A DNA stretch of 64,000 bases, taken from the NCBI GenBank assembly GCA_030152805.1, contig JASLIG010000123.1:1-64000 (forward strand), written 5' to 3'. The notes below the pieces were generated by a model. The model searched no databases and was not told where the DNA came from. It saw nothing but the letters and a program-made list of their open reading frames with translations. The stretch comes from Solirubrobacterales bacterium. Lineage in GTDB: Bacteria > Actinomycetota > Thermoleophilia > Solirubrobacterales > 70-9. Shown here piece after piece: positions 1-8,673 of this stretch (its first letter is position 1; the number at the start of each line of letters is the position of its first letter). Position numbers and translations under genes: made by a program.

Positions 1-1146
1 GCCCAGAACCTGACCGGACCGGCGCGGCAGTCGACTGGCAAGCCGCGCAGCCTCTTCGACATCACTCCCGACGACGAGCAGCAGATGCTGCAGGAAGGGG
101 TGCGCGACTTCGCCGAGGCGAAGGTACGTCCGGTCGCAAAGCAGGCCGACTTCGACCGCGCCACGCCGGAGGAGGTCCTCTCGCAGGCGAACGAGCTCGG
201 CGTCAACATGCTCGGCGTCCCCGAGGAGCTCGGCGGCGTCATGCACGAGCAGGCCGCGGTGACCAGCGTGCTGATCGGCGAGGCGCTCGCCCACGGCGAC
301 ATGGGCATCGCCTACGCGGCGCTTGCTCCCGGCGCCGTCGCCACCGCGATCGGCCACTGGGGCACGCCCGAGCAGGAGGCGACCTACCTGCCCGCCTTCA
401 CCGGTGAGGACACGCCGGCGGCGGCGTTGGCGATCCTCGAGCCGCGGCCCCTATTCGATCCGCTGGCGCTGGAGACGGAGGCGCGCCCGGACGGCGAGGA
501 CTGGCTGCTGAACGGCGTCAAGTCGCTCGTCGCTCGTCCCAAAGATTGCGAGCTGTTCCTCGTCGCCGCCGAGGCCGAGGGCGTCGGCCCGGCGCTCTTC
601 GTGATCGAGTCCGGGGCGGCCGGGCTCGAAGTCGAGGACGAGCCCGCGATGGGGCTGCGCCCCGCCACCACCGGCCGTCTGCTGCTCTCCGACGTGCGCC
701 TGCCCGGCACGGCGCTGCTCGGCGAGGGCGCCCGCGAGGACTACGTCGAGTGCGTGCAGCGCGCCCGCCTGGCCTGGTGCTCGCTGGCGGTAGGCACCTC
801 CCAGGCGACGCTCGACTACGTCAAGGAGTACGTCAACGAGCGCACCGCCTTCGGCGAACCGATCTCCAACCGCCAGGGCGTGGCCTTCGCGGTCTCCGAC
901 GTCGGCATCGAGTCCGAAGGCATGCGGCTCGCCACCTACCGCGCGGCAAGCCGCGCCGACCAGGGCCAGGACTTCGCCCGCGAGGCGGCGATGGCCCGCC
1001 GGCTCTGTACCCAGAAGGGCATGCAGATCGGCTCCGAAGGAGTGCAGCTGCTCGGCGGCCACGGCTTCGTCAAGGAGCACCCGGTCGAGCGCTGGTACCG
1101 CGACCTCCGCGCAGCGGGCGTGATGGAGGGCGCCCTGCTCGTCTAG
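1..1146 (+). CDS. Acyl-CoA dehydrogenase, 5' end outside window
   Basis: The frame is open from base 1, so the start codon lies upstream; about 381 residues are visible. The protein has the helical N-terminal, beta and helical C-terminal layout of FAD-dependent acyl-CoA dehydrogenases, with the C-terminal stretch GVQLLGGHGFVKEHPVERWYRD typical of the family near its end. It would oxidise an acyl-CoA to the 2-enoyl-CoA. A second dehydrogenase starts 16 bp downstream on the same strand. Adjacent, divergent acyl-CoA dehydrogenase pairs in actinobacteria often form heteromeric enzymes, so these two may be subunits of one enzyme (inference). The substrate cannot be read from sequence. Confidence 0.88.
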   Translation, partial: AQNLTGPARQSTGKPRSLFDITPDDEQQMLQEGVRDFAEAKVRPVAKQADFDRATPEEVLSQANELGVNMLGVPEELGGVMHEQAAVTSVLIGEALAHGDMGIAYAALAPGAVATAIGHWGTPEQEATYLPAFTGEDTPAAALAILEPRPLFDPLALETEARPDGEDWLLNGVKSLVARPKDCELFLVAAEAEGVGPALFVIESGAAGLEVEDEPAMGLRPATTGRLLLSDVRLPGTALLGEGAREDYVECVQRARLAWCSLAVGTSQATLDYVKEYVNERTAFGEPISNRQGVAFAVSDVGIESEGMRLATYRAASRADQGQDFAREAAMARRLCTQKGMQIGSEGVQLLGGHGFVKEHPVERWYRDLRAAGVMEGALLV

Positions 1147-1162
1147 AGCTAAAGGAACTCAC

Positions 1163-2377
1163 ATGATCAATCTGGAGATACCGAAGAAGTTCAAGCCCCT
1201 CGTCACCCAGGCGAACCAGGTCGCGACGGAGGTCTTCCGGCCGATCTCGCGCAAGTACGACGAGGCCGAGCACTCCTACCCGAAGGAGCTCGACATGCTC
1301 GCCTCGCTGATCGACGGCATGAACGAGGGCTCCGACATCGGCGGCGCCGGTGCCGCCGGCGTGCGCCGCGAGTCCAGCGGCAAGAGCGAGGAGGGCAACC
1401 GCAACGGCTCAAACCTCTCCACCGTGCTCGGCATCATCGAGCTCTGCTGGGGCGACGTCGGCCTGCTGCTCTCGATGCCCCGCCAGGGCCTCGGCAACTC
1501 GGCGATCGCATCGGTGGCGAGCGACGAGCAGCTCGAGCGCTACGGCGGCAAGTGGGCGGCGATGGCGATCACCGAGCCCGAGGCGGGCTCCGACTCGGCC
1601 GCGATCCGCACCACCGCCGACCTCAGCGGCGACGAGTACGTGCTCAACGGCGAGAAGATCTTCGTCACGTCGGGCGACCGGGCCGACCTGATCGTGGTCT
1701 GGGCAACGCTCGACCGCAAGATCGGACGGGCTGCGATCAAGTCGTTCATCGTCGAGCGCGACAACCCGGGCCTGAAGCTCGACCGGCTCGAGCACAAGCT
1801 CGGCATTCGCGCTTCCGACACCGCCAACTTCACCCTGCAGAACTGCCGCGTGCCGAAGGAGGCGCTGCTCGGTGATCCGGAGGTCAATACCAAGCAGGGC
1901 TTCGGCGGCGCGATGCAGACCTTCGACAACACCCGGCCGCTGGTCGCCGCGATGGCGGTCGGCGTCACCCGCGCCGCGCTGGAGGAGACGCGCAGGCGGC
2001 TCGAAGAGGCCGGCGTCGAGATCGACTACGACCGCCCGGCGCTCTCCCAGTCCGCCGCCGCGGCGCGCTACCTGGAGATGGAGTCCGACTACGAGGCGGC
2101 CCATCTGCTTACCCTGCAGGCGGCCTGGATGGCTGACAACGGCAAGCCCAACTCGCTGCAGGCCTCGATGGCGAAGGCGAAGGCCGGGCGCACCTGCGTC
2201 GACGTCAGCCTCGGCTGCGTCGAGCTCTGCGGCAGCGTCGGCTACACCGAGAACGAGCTGCTCGAGAAGTGGGCGCGCGACGCGAAGATCCTCGACATCT
2301 TCGAGGGGACTCAGCAGATCCAGCTGCTGATCGTCGCGCGGCAGTTGCTGGGGAAGTCATCTTCCGAACTGCGGTAG
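1163..2377 (+). CDS. Acyl-CoA dehydrogenase
   Basis: 404 residues, a normal full length for the family. The signature AMAITEPEAGSDSAA lies at about residues 130-145, and the C-terminal segment contains DIFEGTQQIQ, the position of the IYEGT-type motif whose Glu is the catalytic base in many members. An AAAGGAA ribosome site precedes the ATG. It directly follows another acyl-CoA dehydrogenase and probably shares its transcript; a ligase that makes acyl-CoA (3700-5139) lies nearby, which fits fatty or carboxylic acid degradation. The pairing into one enzyme is inferred. Confidence 0.9.
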   Translation: MINLEIPKKFKPLVTQANQVATEVFRPISRKYDEAEHSYPKELDMLASLIDGMNEGSDIGGAGAAGVRRESSGKSEEGNRNGSNLSTVLGIIELCWGDVGLLLSMPRQGLGNSAIASVASDEQLERYGGKWAAMAITEPEAGSDSAAIRTTADLSGDEYVLNGEKIFVTSGDRADLIVVWATLDRKIGRAAIKSFIVERDNPGLKLDRLEHKLGIRASDTANFTLQNCRVPKEALLGDPEVNTKQGFGGAMQTFDNTRPLVAAMAVGVTRAALEETRRRLEEAGVEIDYDRPALSQSAAAARYLEMESDYEAAHLLTLQAAWMADNGKPNSLQASMAKAKAGRTCVDVSLGCVELCGSVGYTENELLEKWARDAKILDIFEGTQQIQLLIVARQLLGKSSSELR

Positions 2378-2392
2378 GCCCTCTTCTCGGAG

Positions 2393-3556
2393 TCAGCTGG
2401 GATAGACGCCGTCGATGTTCGCCCGCAGCCACTCGGCGAGGAAGGGCTCGGTGATTCGGTAGGCGCCAGCTTCGCCGCTGACCAGTTCCTGCTTCGTCAG
2501 CGCGGCCAACGCCTTCTGGACATTGGTAGCTGCCGGCAGATTGTGGTGATCACGGTAGGAAGCGCTAAAGGGATGACCGGCTTCGCGAGCGAGCGCCTGC
2601 AGGACCTGCTTCTGTACCGCGGAAGCACCATCCCAGAGCAGACTGAAGTGAGCATGCTCGGAGCGCAGCACTGCACCGAGCGCGAGTGAGAGGTTGGCGC
2701 CCGAGGCGATTTCTCCTGGGGCCGTCTGCCCCCAAAGGGCGTAGCAGAACTCCTGCGTGGCATAGGGATGACCGCCAGTGCGCCTGAGTAGCTCGGCTAT
2801 GACACCCGATCCCACGTCGCGTCCACCTGCCTTGAAGCGCTTGGCAATGAACTCCCCGAAAGGCGCTGCGGGGATCGGTCCCAGCTCGATCGACTTGGCG
2901 CTGCGCCAAAAGGGCTCGTTGGCGTCATTGAAGATCTGCTCCATGATGTGCTGCTTGCTGCCGAGGTAGACGTGGGAGATCTCAGATTGCCGCTGAAAGA
3001 CAGACCGCAAGAGCTTGGGCAAATCGGGGTCGATGGAGACGATCTCCTGGAACTCGTCCATGACCAGGGCGACGCGATGGCGCCGTGCTCCACCCAGCTC
3101 CGCCGGCAATTCGAGCAGCCGTTCGAGCGTCGCGTCTATGTCGGCCGGCCGCTGAGCCACGCCGAAGCTGAAGGCGAGCGTGCCATCGTCAGGGTTGACG
3201 TTGATCGTCGGCTGAACCTGGAGCCCGCGAAAAGGGGCGAGCGCCCGCTCGCGTACTCGCTCGATGGTGGAGGCGATCTGCTCGTAGACCGATCGGGCGA
3301 GGGCGGCGGCGAGGCTCTCCTTGCTGGGAGTCGTCATCAGGTCGATCTGGGCGACGAGCACGCCTTCCGCAGCAAGGGCGGCGGCCGCTCGCCAGACGAG
3401 CGAGGACTTGCCTAGGCGGCGAGGAGCGAAGACGACGACGTCCTGTCCGTTGCGGATGTCATTCGTGAGCTCGGCGAGCTCCGCCTCCCGGTCGGCGAAG
3501 GCATCGTCCAGCGCCAAGGCGCCGAAACTGAAGGGATTGGCACTATCGGTTGCCAT
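2393..3556 (-). CDS. Stand-alone P-loop ATPase with winged-helix C-terminus
   Basis: 387 residues. A Walker A motif FAPRRLGKSSLV (Lys50) and a Walker B motif VALVMDEFQEI place it in the archaeal-type STAND/AAA ATPase group (ATPase_2-like, DExx after Walker B). The last 90 residues look like a winged helix (QKQVLQALAREAG ... LVSGEAGAYRITEPF). Such proteins often occur alone in accessory DNA and their role is generally unknown. It converges on the acyl-CoA dehydrogenase with a 15-bp gap. Its promoter region is strikingly AT-rich and carries repeated GGTATTATAC half-sites next to the ATG, so autoregulation is plausible. Confidence 0.75.
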   Translation of the reverse strand: MATDSANPFSFGALALDDAFADREAELAELTNDIRNGQDVVVFAPRRLGKSSLVWRAAAALAAEGVLVAQIDLMTTPSKESLAAALARSVYEQIASTIERVRERALAPFRGLQVQPTINVNPDDGTLAFSFGVAQRPADIDATLERLLELPAELGGARRHRVALVMDEFQEIVSIDPDLPKLLRSVFQRQSEISHVYLGSKQHIMEQIFNDANEPFWRSAKSIELGPIPAAPFGEFIAKRFKAGGRDVGSGVIAELLRRTGGHPYATQEFCYALWGQTAPGEIASGANLSLALGAVLRSEHAHFSLLWDGASAVQKQVLQALAREAGHPFSASYRDHHNLPAATNVQKALAALTKQELVSGEAGAYRITEPFLAEWLRANIDGVYPS

Positions 3557-3644
3557 TATACCAATTAGTATTATACCTACTAGTATCTAACTAAGTGGCC
3601 TTTGAGGTATTATACTTTCAAGTATAATACCGAAAGGTATTAAG
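3554..3644. promoter_or_regulatory. Repeated GGTATTATAC half-sites, operator region
   Basis: Five copies or near-copies of GGTATTATAC lie between the ATPase and the acyl-CoA ligase: minus strand at 3554-3562 (overlapping the ATPase start) and 3568-3577, plus strand at 3606-3615, minus strand at 3622-3631 and a partial plus copy at 3636-3644. The pair at 3606-3631 forms a perfect 12-bp inverted repeat with a 2-bp spacer. TACTAGTA at 3578-3585 is also palindromic. The block is far richer in A and T than its surroundings. It looks like a multi-site operator, but the protein that binds it is unknown. Confidence 0.6.
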
Positions 3645-3699
3645 CCTGTCCGGGTCGCATTCCCTATAAGTCCCAACCGTCGATGACTCTCCCCGCATC

Positions 3700-5139
3700 G
3701 TGAACTTCATCGAGGACGTGCTCGAGCGATCCCCCGCCTCGCGGTTGGGGATCGTTGCCGTAGACGCTGAAGAGAATCGGCGGGACTGGTACTTCGGGGA
3801 ACTGATTGCTTGCTCGGCGGGGCTCTCGGGGGCGTTTGCGGCTCGGGGGGTCAAGCGTGGAGATGTGGTGATGACGTTGGTGGGGAATCGGATCGAGTGG
3901 GTGTTGTCGTTGCTTGCCTGCTGGCGGATGGGGGCGGTGGCGCTGCCCTGCAATACGCAGCTGCGCAGGCATGACCTGGCGCTGCGGATCGCCGCGGCAA
4001 ATCCGGCGCTGTGCGTCGGCGAGGACGCTCTGTTGGCGGAGCTGCCCGACGGCGTCGCGACGATGACGATGGACGAGGTCGCGGCCGTCCTCAACGAGGA
4101 CCGACCGCAGGAGACGCCGGCCGCGATCGAGCCGATGGATGCCGAGGACCCGGCGCTGATCGTCTTCACCTCCGGCACCACGGGCGAGCCGTGCGGCGTT
4201 GTCCACGCCTACCGCTACCTGCAGGGACAGCGGGCGCAGGCCGAGCACTGGCTCGGCTCGCGCCGGGGCGAGCTGGTCTGGTGCACGACGGCGACCGGCT
4301 GGTCGAAGTCCGCCCGCAACGTCTTCCTCGCCCCCTGGTTGACCGGTGCCGCCGCCGCCATCCACGACGGTCGCTTCGACCCGGCCGAGCGGCTCGACGT
4401 CGCCGCGGCGCTCGGCGTCAACGTGCTCTGCCAGGCGCCGACCGAGTACCGGATGCTCGCCAAGCGCACGGCCCTGCGCCGCTTGCCCGCCCTGCGCCGC
4501 ATGGTCTCGGCCGGCGAGCCGCTGGAGGTGGAGACGATCGCCGCCTTCGGCGAGGCGATGGGGCTCGAGCCCGCCGACGGCTACGGCCAGACCGAGACCG
4601 GCCACATCAGCGGCAACCTCGCCGGCGAACCTGTGCGCCAGGGTTCGATGGGCAAACCGCTGCCGGGGCTCGAGACCCGGATCGTCGAGGGCGAGCTGCA
4701 ACTTCGCGCCGCCTCCTCCCCCACCTTCTTCTCGCGCTACCTCGACGGCGAGCGCTTCGACGGCGAGTGGTGGCCGACCGGCGACCTCGTCCGCGAAGAC
4801 GCCGACGGCTACCTCTACTTCGAGGGTCGCGACGACGACATCATCCTCTCCGCCGGCTACCGGATCGGTCCCACCGAGGTCGAGTCGGCGCTGCTCTCCC
4901 ACCCGGCCGTCGCCGAGGCAGCCGCGGTCGCCGCCCCCGACCCCGAGCGCGGGGCCGTCGTGCGGGCGATCGTCGTGCCGCGCGAGCGCGAGCCCAGCGA
5001 CGAGCTCGCCCGTGAGCTGCAGGAGCACTGCAAGCGCGAGACCGCTCCCTACAAGTTCCCCCGCATCGTCGAGTTTGCCGCCGAGCTGCCGAAGACCAGC
5101 AGCGGCAAGATCAAGCGCGCGCAGCTGCGCGCGGGCTAA
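3700..5139 (+). CDS. AMP-forming acyl-CoA synthetase
   Basis: 479 residues, starting at GTG. It shows the core motifs of the adenylate-forming family: the phosphate loop FTSGTTGEPCG at about residue 155, YGQTETG near 295, TGDLVREDADGYLYFEGR near 365 and the C-terminal PKTSSGKIKRAQLR with the catalytic Lys. It would activate a carboxylic acid to acyl-AMP and then acyl-CoA. Overall it resembles the medium-chain/acetyl-CoA synthetase-like branch but is shorter than the usual 530-570 residues. It may feed the acyl-CoA dehydrogenases upstream (inference). Its stop overlaps the stop of the convergent GGDEF-EAL gene. Confidence 0.88.
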   Translation: MNFIEDVLERSPASRLGIVAVDAEENRRDWYFGELIACSAGLSGAFAARGVKRGDVVMTLVGNRIEWVLSLLACWRMGAVALPCNTQLRRHDLALRIAAANPALCVGEDALLAELPDGVATMTMDEVAAVLNEDRPQETPAAIEPMDAEDPALIVFTSGTTGEPCGVVHAYRYLQGQRAQAEHWLGSRRGELVWCTTATGWSKSARNVFLAPWLTGAAAAIHDGRFDPAERLDVAAALGVNVLCQAPTEYRMLAKRTALRRLPALRRMVSAGEPLEVETIAAFGEAMGLEPADGYGQTETGHISGNLAGEPVRQGSMGKPLPGLETRIVEGELQLRAASSPTFFSRYLDGERFDGEWWPTGDLVREDADGYLYFEGRDDDIILSAGYRIGPTEVESALLSHPAVAEAAAVAAPDPERGAVVRAIVVPREREPSDELARELQEHCKRETAPYKFPRIVEFAAELPKTSSGKIKRAQLRAG

Positions 5140-6542
5140 AGCGCCTCGGCGACGTCAACCGGGCGGCCGAGGTGGTAGCCCTGCGCCATGTCGACGCCGT
5201 ACTCGAGCAGCATCTGCGCCGTGACGTCGTCCTGGACGTACTCGGCGATCGTCGTCTTGCCGAGGCCGCGGGCGATCTGCACGATCGCCTGGACGGTGAG
5301 CTGATCGGCGTCGCTGTTGGGCATGTCCCGCACGAAGGAGCCGTCGATCTTGATCAGGTCGAAGGGGATGCTCTTCAGGTAGTGGAAGGGCCCGAAGCCG
5401 GCGCCGTAGTCGTCGATCGCCACCTGGCAGCCGAACTCGGTGATGCGATCGGCGAAGCCGGCCGCCGCTTCGTAGTTGTGGACACGCGCCGTCTCGGTGA
5501 TCTCGAAGGTGCAGCGCGCCGGGTCCGCCTGCCCCTCGTCGAGGCGGCGCTCGATGAATTCGAGCACAGAAAGATCGGCCACCGAAGCGCCGGAGAGGTT
5601 GACGTGCAGCGAGACCGGGTCGCCGTCGCGCTCGCGCTGCGCCAGCAGCTCCAGCGCCTGGGCGACGACCCAGCGATCGAGCTCCTGGACCATGCCGGAG
5701 CGCTCGGCGGCCTCGATGAAGGAGGCTGCCGGCAGCAGCTCACCGCTGTCGCTTGTCATCCGCAGCAGCAGCTCGTAGCGCTCGATCCCACCCGAGGCGA
5801 GGCTGCGGATCGGCTGGGTGTGCAGGCTGAGTCGATCCTGGGTCAGCGCTTCGCGGATCCGCGCGCTCGTCGTCTGCTGGCGACGCTGCTGGCGCTGCGG
5901 CTCGCCCGGGTCCTGGAAGAGCGCGATCTGGTTGCGCCCCTCCTCCTTTGCCCGGTACATCGCCTGGTCGGCGGCGACCAGGATCGCCTCGGCGCCGACG
6001 CCGCGCTCCCCTCCGAACATCGTGATGCCGACGCTGATCGTCGCCCTCTCGGTGTCGAGCCCGGCGGCGGCGTCCTCGGCGATCTGGGCGCGCAGGTCCT
6101 CGCCGAGCTGCAGCGCCCCGGCCGTGTCCGTCTGTGGCATCAAGACCGCGAACTCATCGCCGGAGAGGCGAGCGACGATGTCGGTGGCGCGCACCCGCTC
6201 GCGCATGATCGCGGCGACGTGGCGGATCAGGTTGTCGCCGGCGTGATGGCCGAGGCTGTCGTTGATCGCCTTGAGGCCGTCGATGTCGATGATCATCACC
6301 GCCCCGAGACCGCCGTAGCGGGCGGTGAAGGAGACGTACTGGTCGAGCTCGGCGCGGAAGCGGCGGCGATCGAGCAGCCCCGTGAGCGAGTCGTGGTCGG
6401 CGATGTAGCGGAGCTCGGCCTCGGTTTTCGCCGCCCTGGCGAGTGCCTCGTCGATGACCTCTCGATCGTCCGGATCGAGTTTGGCGAGCACAGTCTGGAT
6501 CGCCGGATCGCTCTGAATTTGTAGTCCGTCTTTCCCCACCAT
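5136..6542 (-). CDS. GGDEF-EAL cyclic-di-GMP protein
   Basis: 468 residues: a short N-terminus, a GGDEF domain (about 45-205) and an EAL domain (about 225-465), with no transmembrane or recognisable sensor domain, so it should be cytosolic. The diguanylate cyclase signature is SGDEF (residues 127-131), an accepted active variant. In the phosphodiesterase domain the EAL triplet is read as ELL (257-259), but the other metal and substrate residues appear present: NLSG, ITET, DDYGAGFG, KIDGSF, and QGYHLGRP at the end. It could make and degrade cyclic di-GMP, or one half may be regulatory. Convergent 4-bp overlap with the ligase gene. Confidence 0.9.
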   Translation of the reverse strand: MVGKDGLQIQSDPAIQTVLAKLDPDDREVIDEALARAAKTEAELRYIADHDSLTGLLDRRRFRAELDQYVSFTARYGGLGAVMIIDIDGLKAINDSLGHHAGDNLIRHVAAIMRERVRATDIVARLSGDEFAVLMPQTDTAGALQLGEDLRAQIAEDAAAGLDTERATISVGITMFGGERGVGAEAILVAADQAMYRAKEEGRNQIALFQDPGEPQRQQRRQQTTSARIREALTQDRLSLHTQPIRSLASGGIERYELLLRMTSDSGELLPAASFIEAAERSGMVQELDRWVVAQALELLAQRERDGDPVSLHVNLSGASVADLSVLEFIERRLDEGQADPARCTFEITETARVHNYEAAAGFADRITEFGCQVAIDDYGAGFGPFHYLKSIPFDLIKIDGSFVRDMPNSDADQLTVQAIVQIARGLGKTTIAEYVQDDVTAQMLLEYGVDMAQGYHLGRPVDVAEAL

Positions 6543-6690
6543 GTGAAGTTAGTGCTTTCCGCGGAACCTCGGATGACCACTCAGGCATGGGGGCCTTGAA
6601 TGCGTACGAATTTCATCTACCTGGTTTTGCGAAAACTGCAGGTCCAGAGGTCCAGCGCTGGTTTCGGCGGGCCGCGGGTACTGTGAGGCC

Positions 6691-8673
6691 ATGGCCAACC
6701 GCCTCGCCGGCGAGACCAGCCCCTACCTGCTCCAGCACCGCGAAAACCCGGTCGACTGGTACCCGTGGGGCGAGGAGGCACTGGCGCGGGCGCGCACGGA
6801 GGACCGGCCGATCCTGCTCTCGGTCGGCTACTCCGCCTGCCACTGGTGCCACGTGATGGAGCGCGAGTCCTTCGAGAATCCCGAGACCGCCGCCTACATG
6901 AACGAGCACTTCGTGAACGTCAAGGTCGACCGCGAGGAGCGTCCCGACGTCGACGCCCTCTACATGGAGGCGGTGCAGGCGATCAGCGGGCAGGGCGGCT
7001 GGCCGATGACCGTCTTCTGCGATCCCGAGGGCGTGCCCTTCTACGGCGGCACCTACTTCCCGCCCGAGGAGGGGCGCGGCATGCCGAGCTTCCGCATGGT
7101 GATGGAGGCCGTCGTCGGCGCCTTCGCGACCCAGCGCGGGGAAATCCGGCAGCGGGCGCCGCAGATGCGCGCCCGACTCGGCGCGATCGGGCGGGTCGAG
7201 CCGGCGGACGAGCCGGCCGGAGCGAGCTCGATCGAGGTGGCGGTCGAGCGTCTGCGCGGCGCCGCTGACCGCCAGCGCGGCGGCTTCGGCGGGGCGCCCA
7301 AGTTCCCCCCGGCCTCCTCGCTCGAGCTGCTGCTCAGCCGCGGTGAGCGCGCGATCCCCGAACTGACCCTCGACGCGATGCTCGCCGGCGGCATCTACGA
7401 CCAGCTGGGCGGCGGCTTCGCCCGCTACTCGGTCGACGCGGCCTGGCTCGTCCCCCACTTCGAGAAGATGCTCTACGACAACGCGTTGCTCGCGCGCGCC
7501 TACCTGCACGGCTGGCAGGCCTTCGGCCACCAGCGCTACCGGCGGGTCTGCGAGGAGACGCTCGACTGGGTGCTGGACGAGATGCGCGGCCCCGAGGGCG
7601 GCTTCTACTCGGCCCTCGATGCCGATTCGGAGGGCGAGGAGGGGCGCTTCTACGTCTGGACCCCGGATGAGATCCGCGCGGTCCTCGGCGACGCCGCGCC
7701 GTCGGTGATCGACTACTACGGGGTCAGCGAGCGCGGCAACTTCGAGGGGCGGAACATCCTGCACCTCGCCCACGGCGTGGACGCGCCCGAGCCAACAGGG
7801 CTCGGGGAGGCCCGCCGCGCCCTCTATGAGGTCCGCGCCAAGCGCGTTTGGCCCGGACTCGACGACAAGCGCCTCACCTCCTGGAACGCGCTGATGATCG
7901 CCGCCCTCGCCGAGGCCGGCGCCGTGCTGGAACGCGACGACTACCTGGACGCCGCCCGCACTTGCGCCGACTTCATCTGGACCAAGCTGCGGGATCCCGA
8001 GGGCAACCTCCTGCGCACCTACAAGGACGGCCGTGCCCACCTCGGCGCCTACCTCGAGGACCACGCCTTCCTGATGGAGGCGCTGCTGACCCTCTACGAA
8101 GCGAGCTTTGAGCCCGAGTGGTTCGAGCGGGCCAGCGCCCTCGCCGAGACGATCCTCGGCAGCTTCGCCGACCCCGACCGGGGCGGCTTCTTCTCCACCT
8201 CCGATGCACACGAAGCGCTGATCGCCCGTCGCAAGGAGGTCGGCGACCACCCGATCCCGTCCGGCAACTCGGCGGCGGCAATGGGCCTGCTGCGCCTCGC
8301 GGCACTCAGCGGCGAGCGCCGCTACGAACAGGCCGCGGAGCGCGTCTTCGCCCTCTTCGCCAAGCCGGCGGAGCAGCACCCCGACTCCTTCGCCTACCTG
8401 CTGCGGGCCCTCGATTTCCACCTCGCCCCGACCAAGGAGGTGGCCCTGATCGGCGATGACCTGTCTGAGCTGGCCACGACGGTCCGCACGAAATTCCGCC
8501 CCCACCTCGTCCTTGCCGGCGGCCCCGGGGGCAGCGACACCCCGGAGCTGCTCAGAGATCGTCCGATGAACCAGGGCAGATCGACGGCATATGTCTGCGA
8601 GCGCTTCGCCTGCAAGCAGCCGGTAACCGACGCCGACGCCTTGGCCGACCTGCTAAGGATGCAGGACCAGTGA
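6691..8673 (+). CDS. YyaL/DUF255 thioredoxin-domain protein
   Basis: 660 residues, the normal length of the YyaL family (human homologue SPATA20). The N-terminal thioredoxin-like domain has the family hallmark NPVDWYPWGEEA and a CHWC motif (Cys50, Cys53); the rest forms the helical barrel that resembles N-acylglucosamine epimerases and glycosidases. The enzymatic role of the family is not settled. The ATG is the first codon of the conserved block NRLAGETSPYLLQH. Its stop overlaps the GTG of the MMPL transporter by 4 bp, so the two are translationally coupled. Confidence 0.93.
   Translation: MANRLAGETSPYLLQHRENPVDWYPWGEEALARARTEDRPILLSVGYSACHWCHVMERESFENPETAAYMNEHFVNVKVDREERPDVDALYMEAVQAISGQGGWPMTVFCDPEGVPFYGGTYFPPEEGRGMPSFRMVMEAVVGAFATQRGEIRQRAPQMRARLGAIGRVEPADEPAGASSIEVAVERLRGAADRQRGGFGGAPKFPPASSLELLLSRGERAIPELTLDAMLAGGIYDQLGGGFARYSVDAAWLVPHFEKMLYDNALLARAYLHGWQAFGHQRYRRVCEETLDWVLDEMRGPEGGFYSALDADSEGEEGRFYVWTPDEIRAVLGDAAPSVIDYYGVSERGNFEGRNILHLAHGVDAPEPTGLGEARRALYEVRAKRVWPGLDDKRLTSWNALMIAALAEAGAVLERDDYLDAARTCADFIWTKLRDPEGNLLRTYKDGRAHLGAYLEDHAFLMEALLTLYEASFEPEWFERASALAETILGSFADPDRGGFFSTSDAHEALIARRKEVGDHPIPSGNSAAAMGLLRLAALSGERRYEQAAERVFALFAKPAEQHPDSFAYLLRALDFHLAPTKEVALIGDDLSELATTVRTKFRPHLVLAGGPGGSDTPELLRDRPMNQGRSTAYVCERFACKQPVTDADALADLLRMQDQ

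Noticed and set aside
3664..5028. A frame of 454 residues opposite the acyl-CoA ligase
   Set aside because: Low-information composition and no motif; the plus strand has all ligase motifs.
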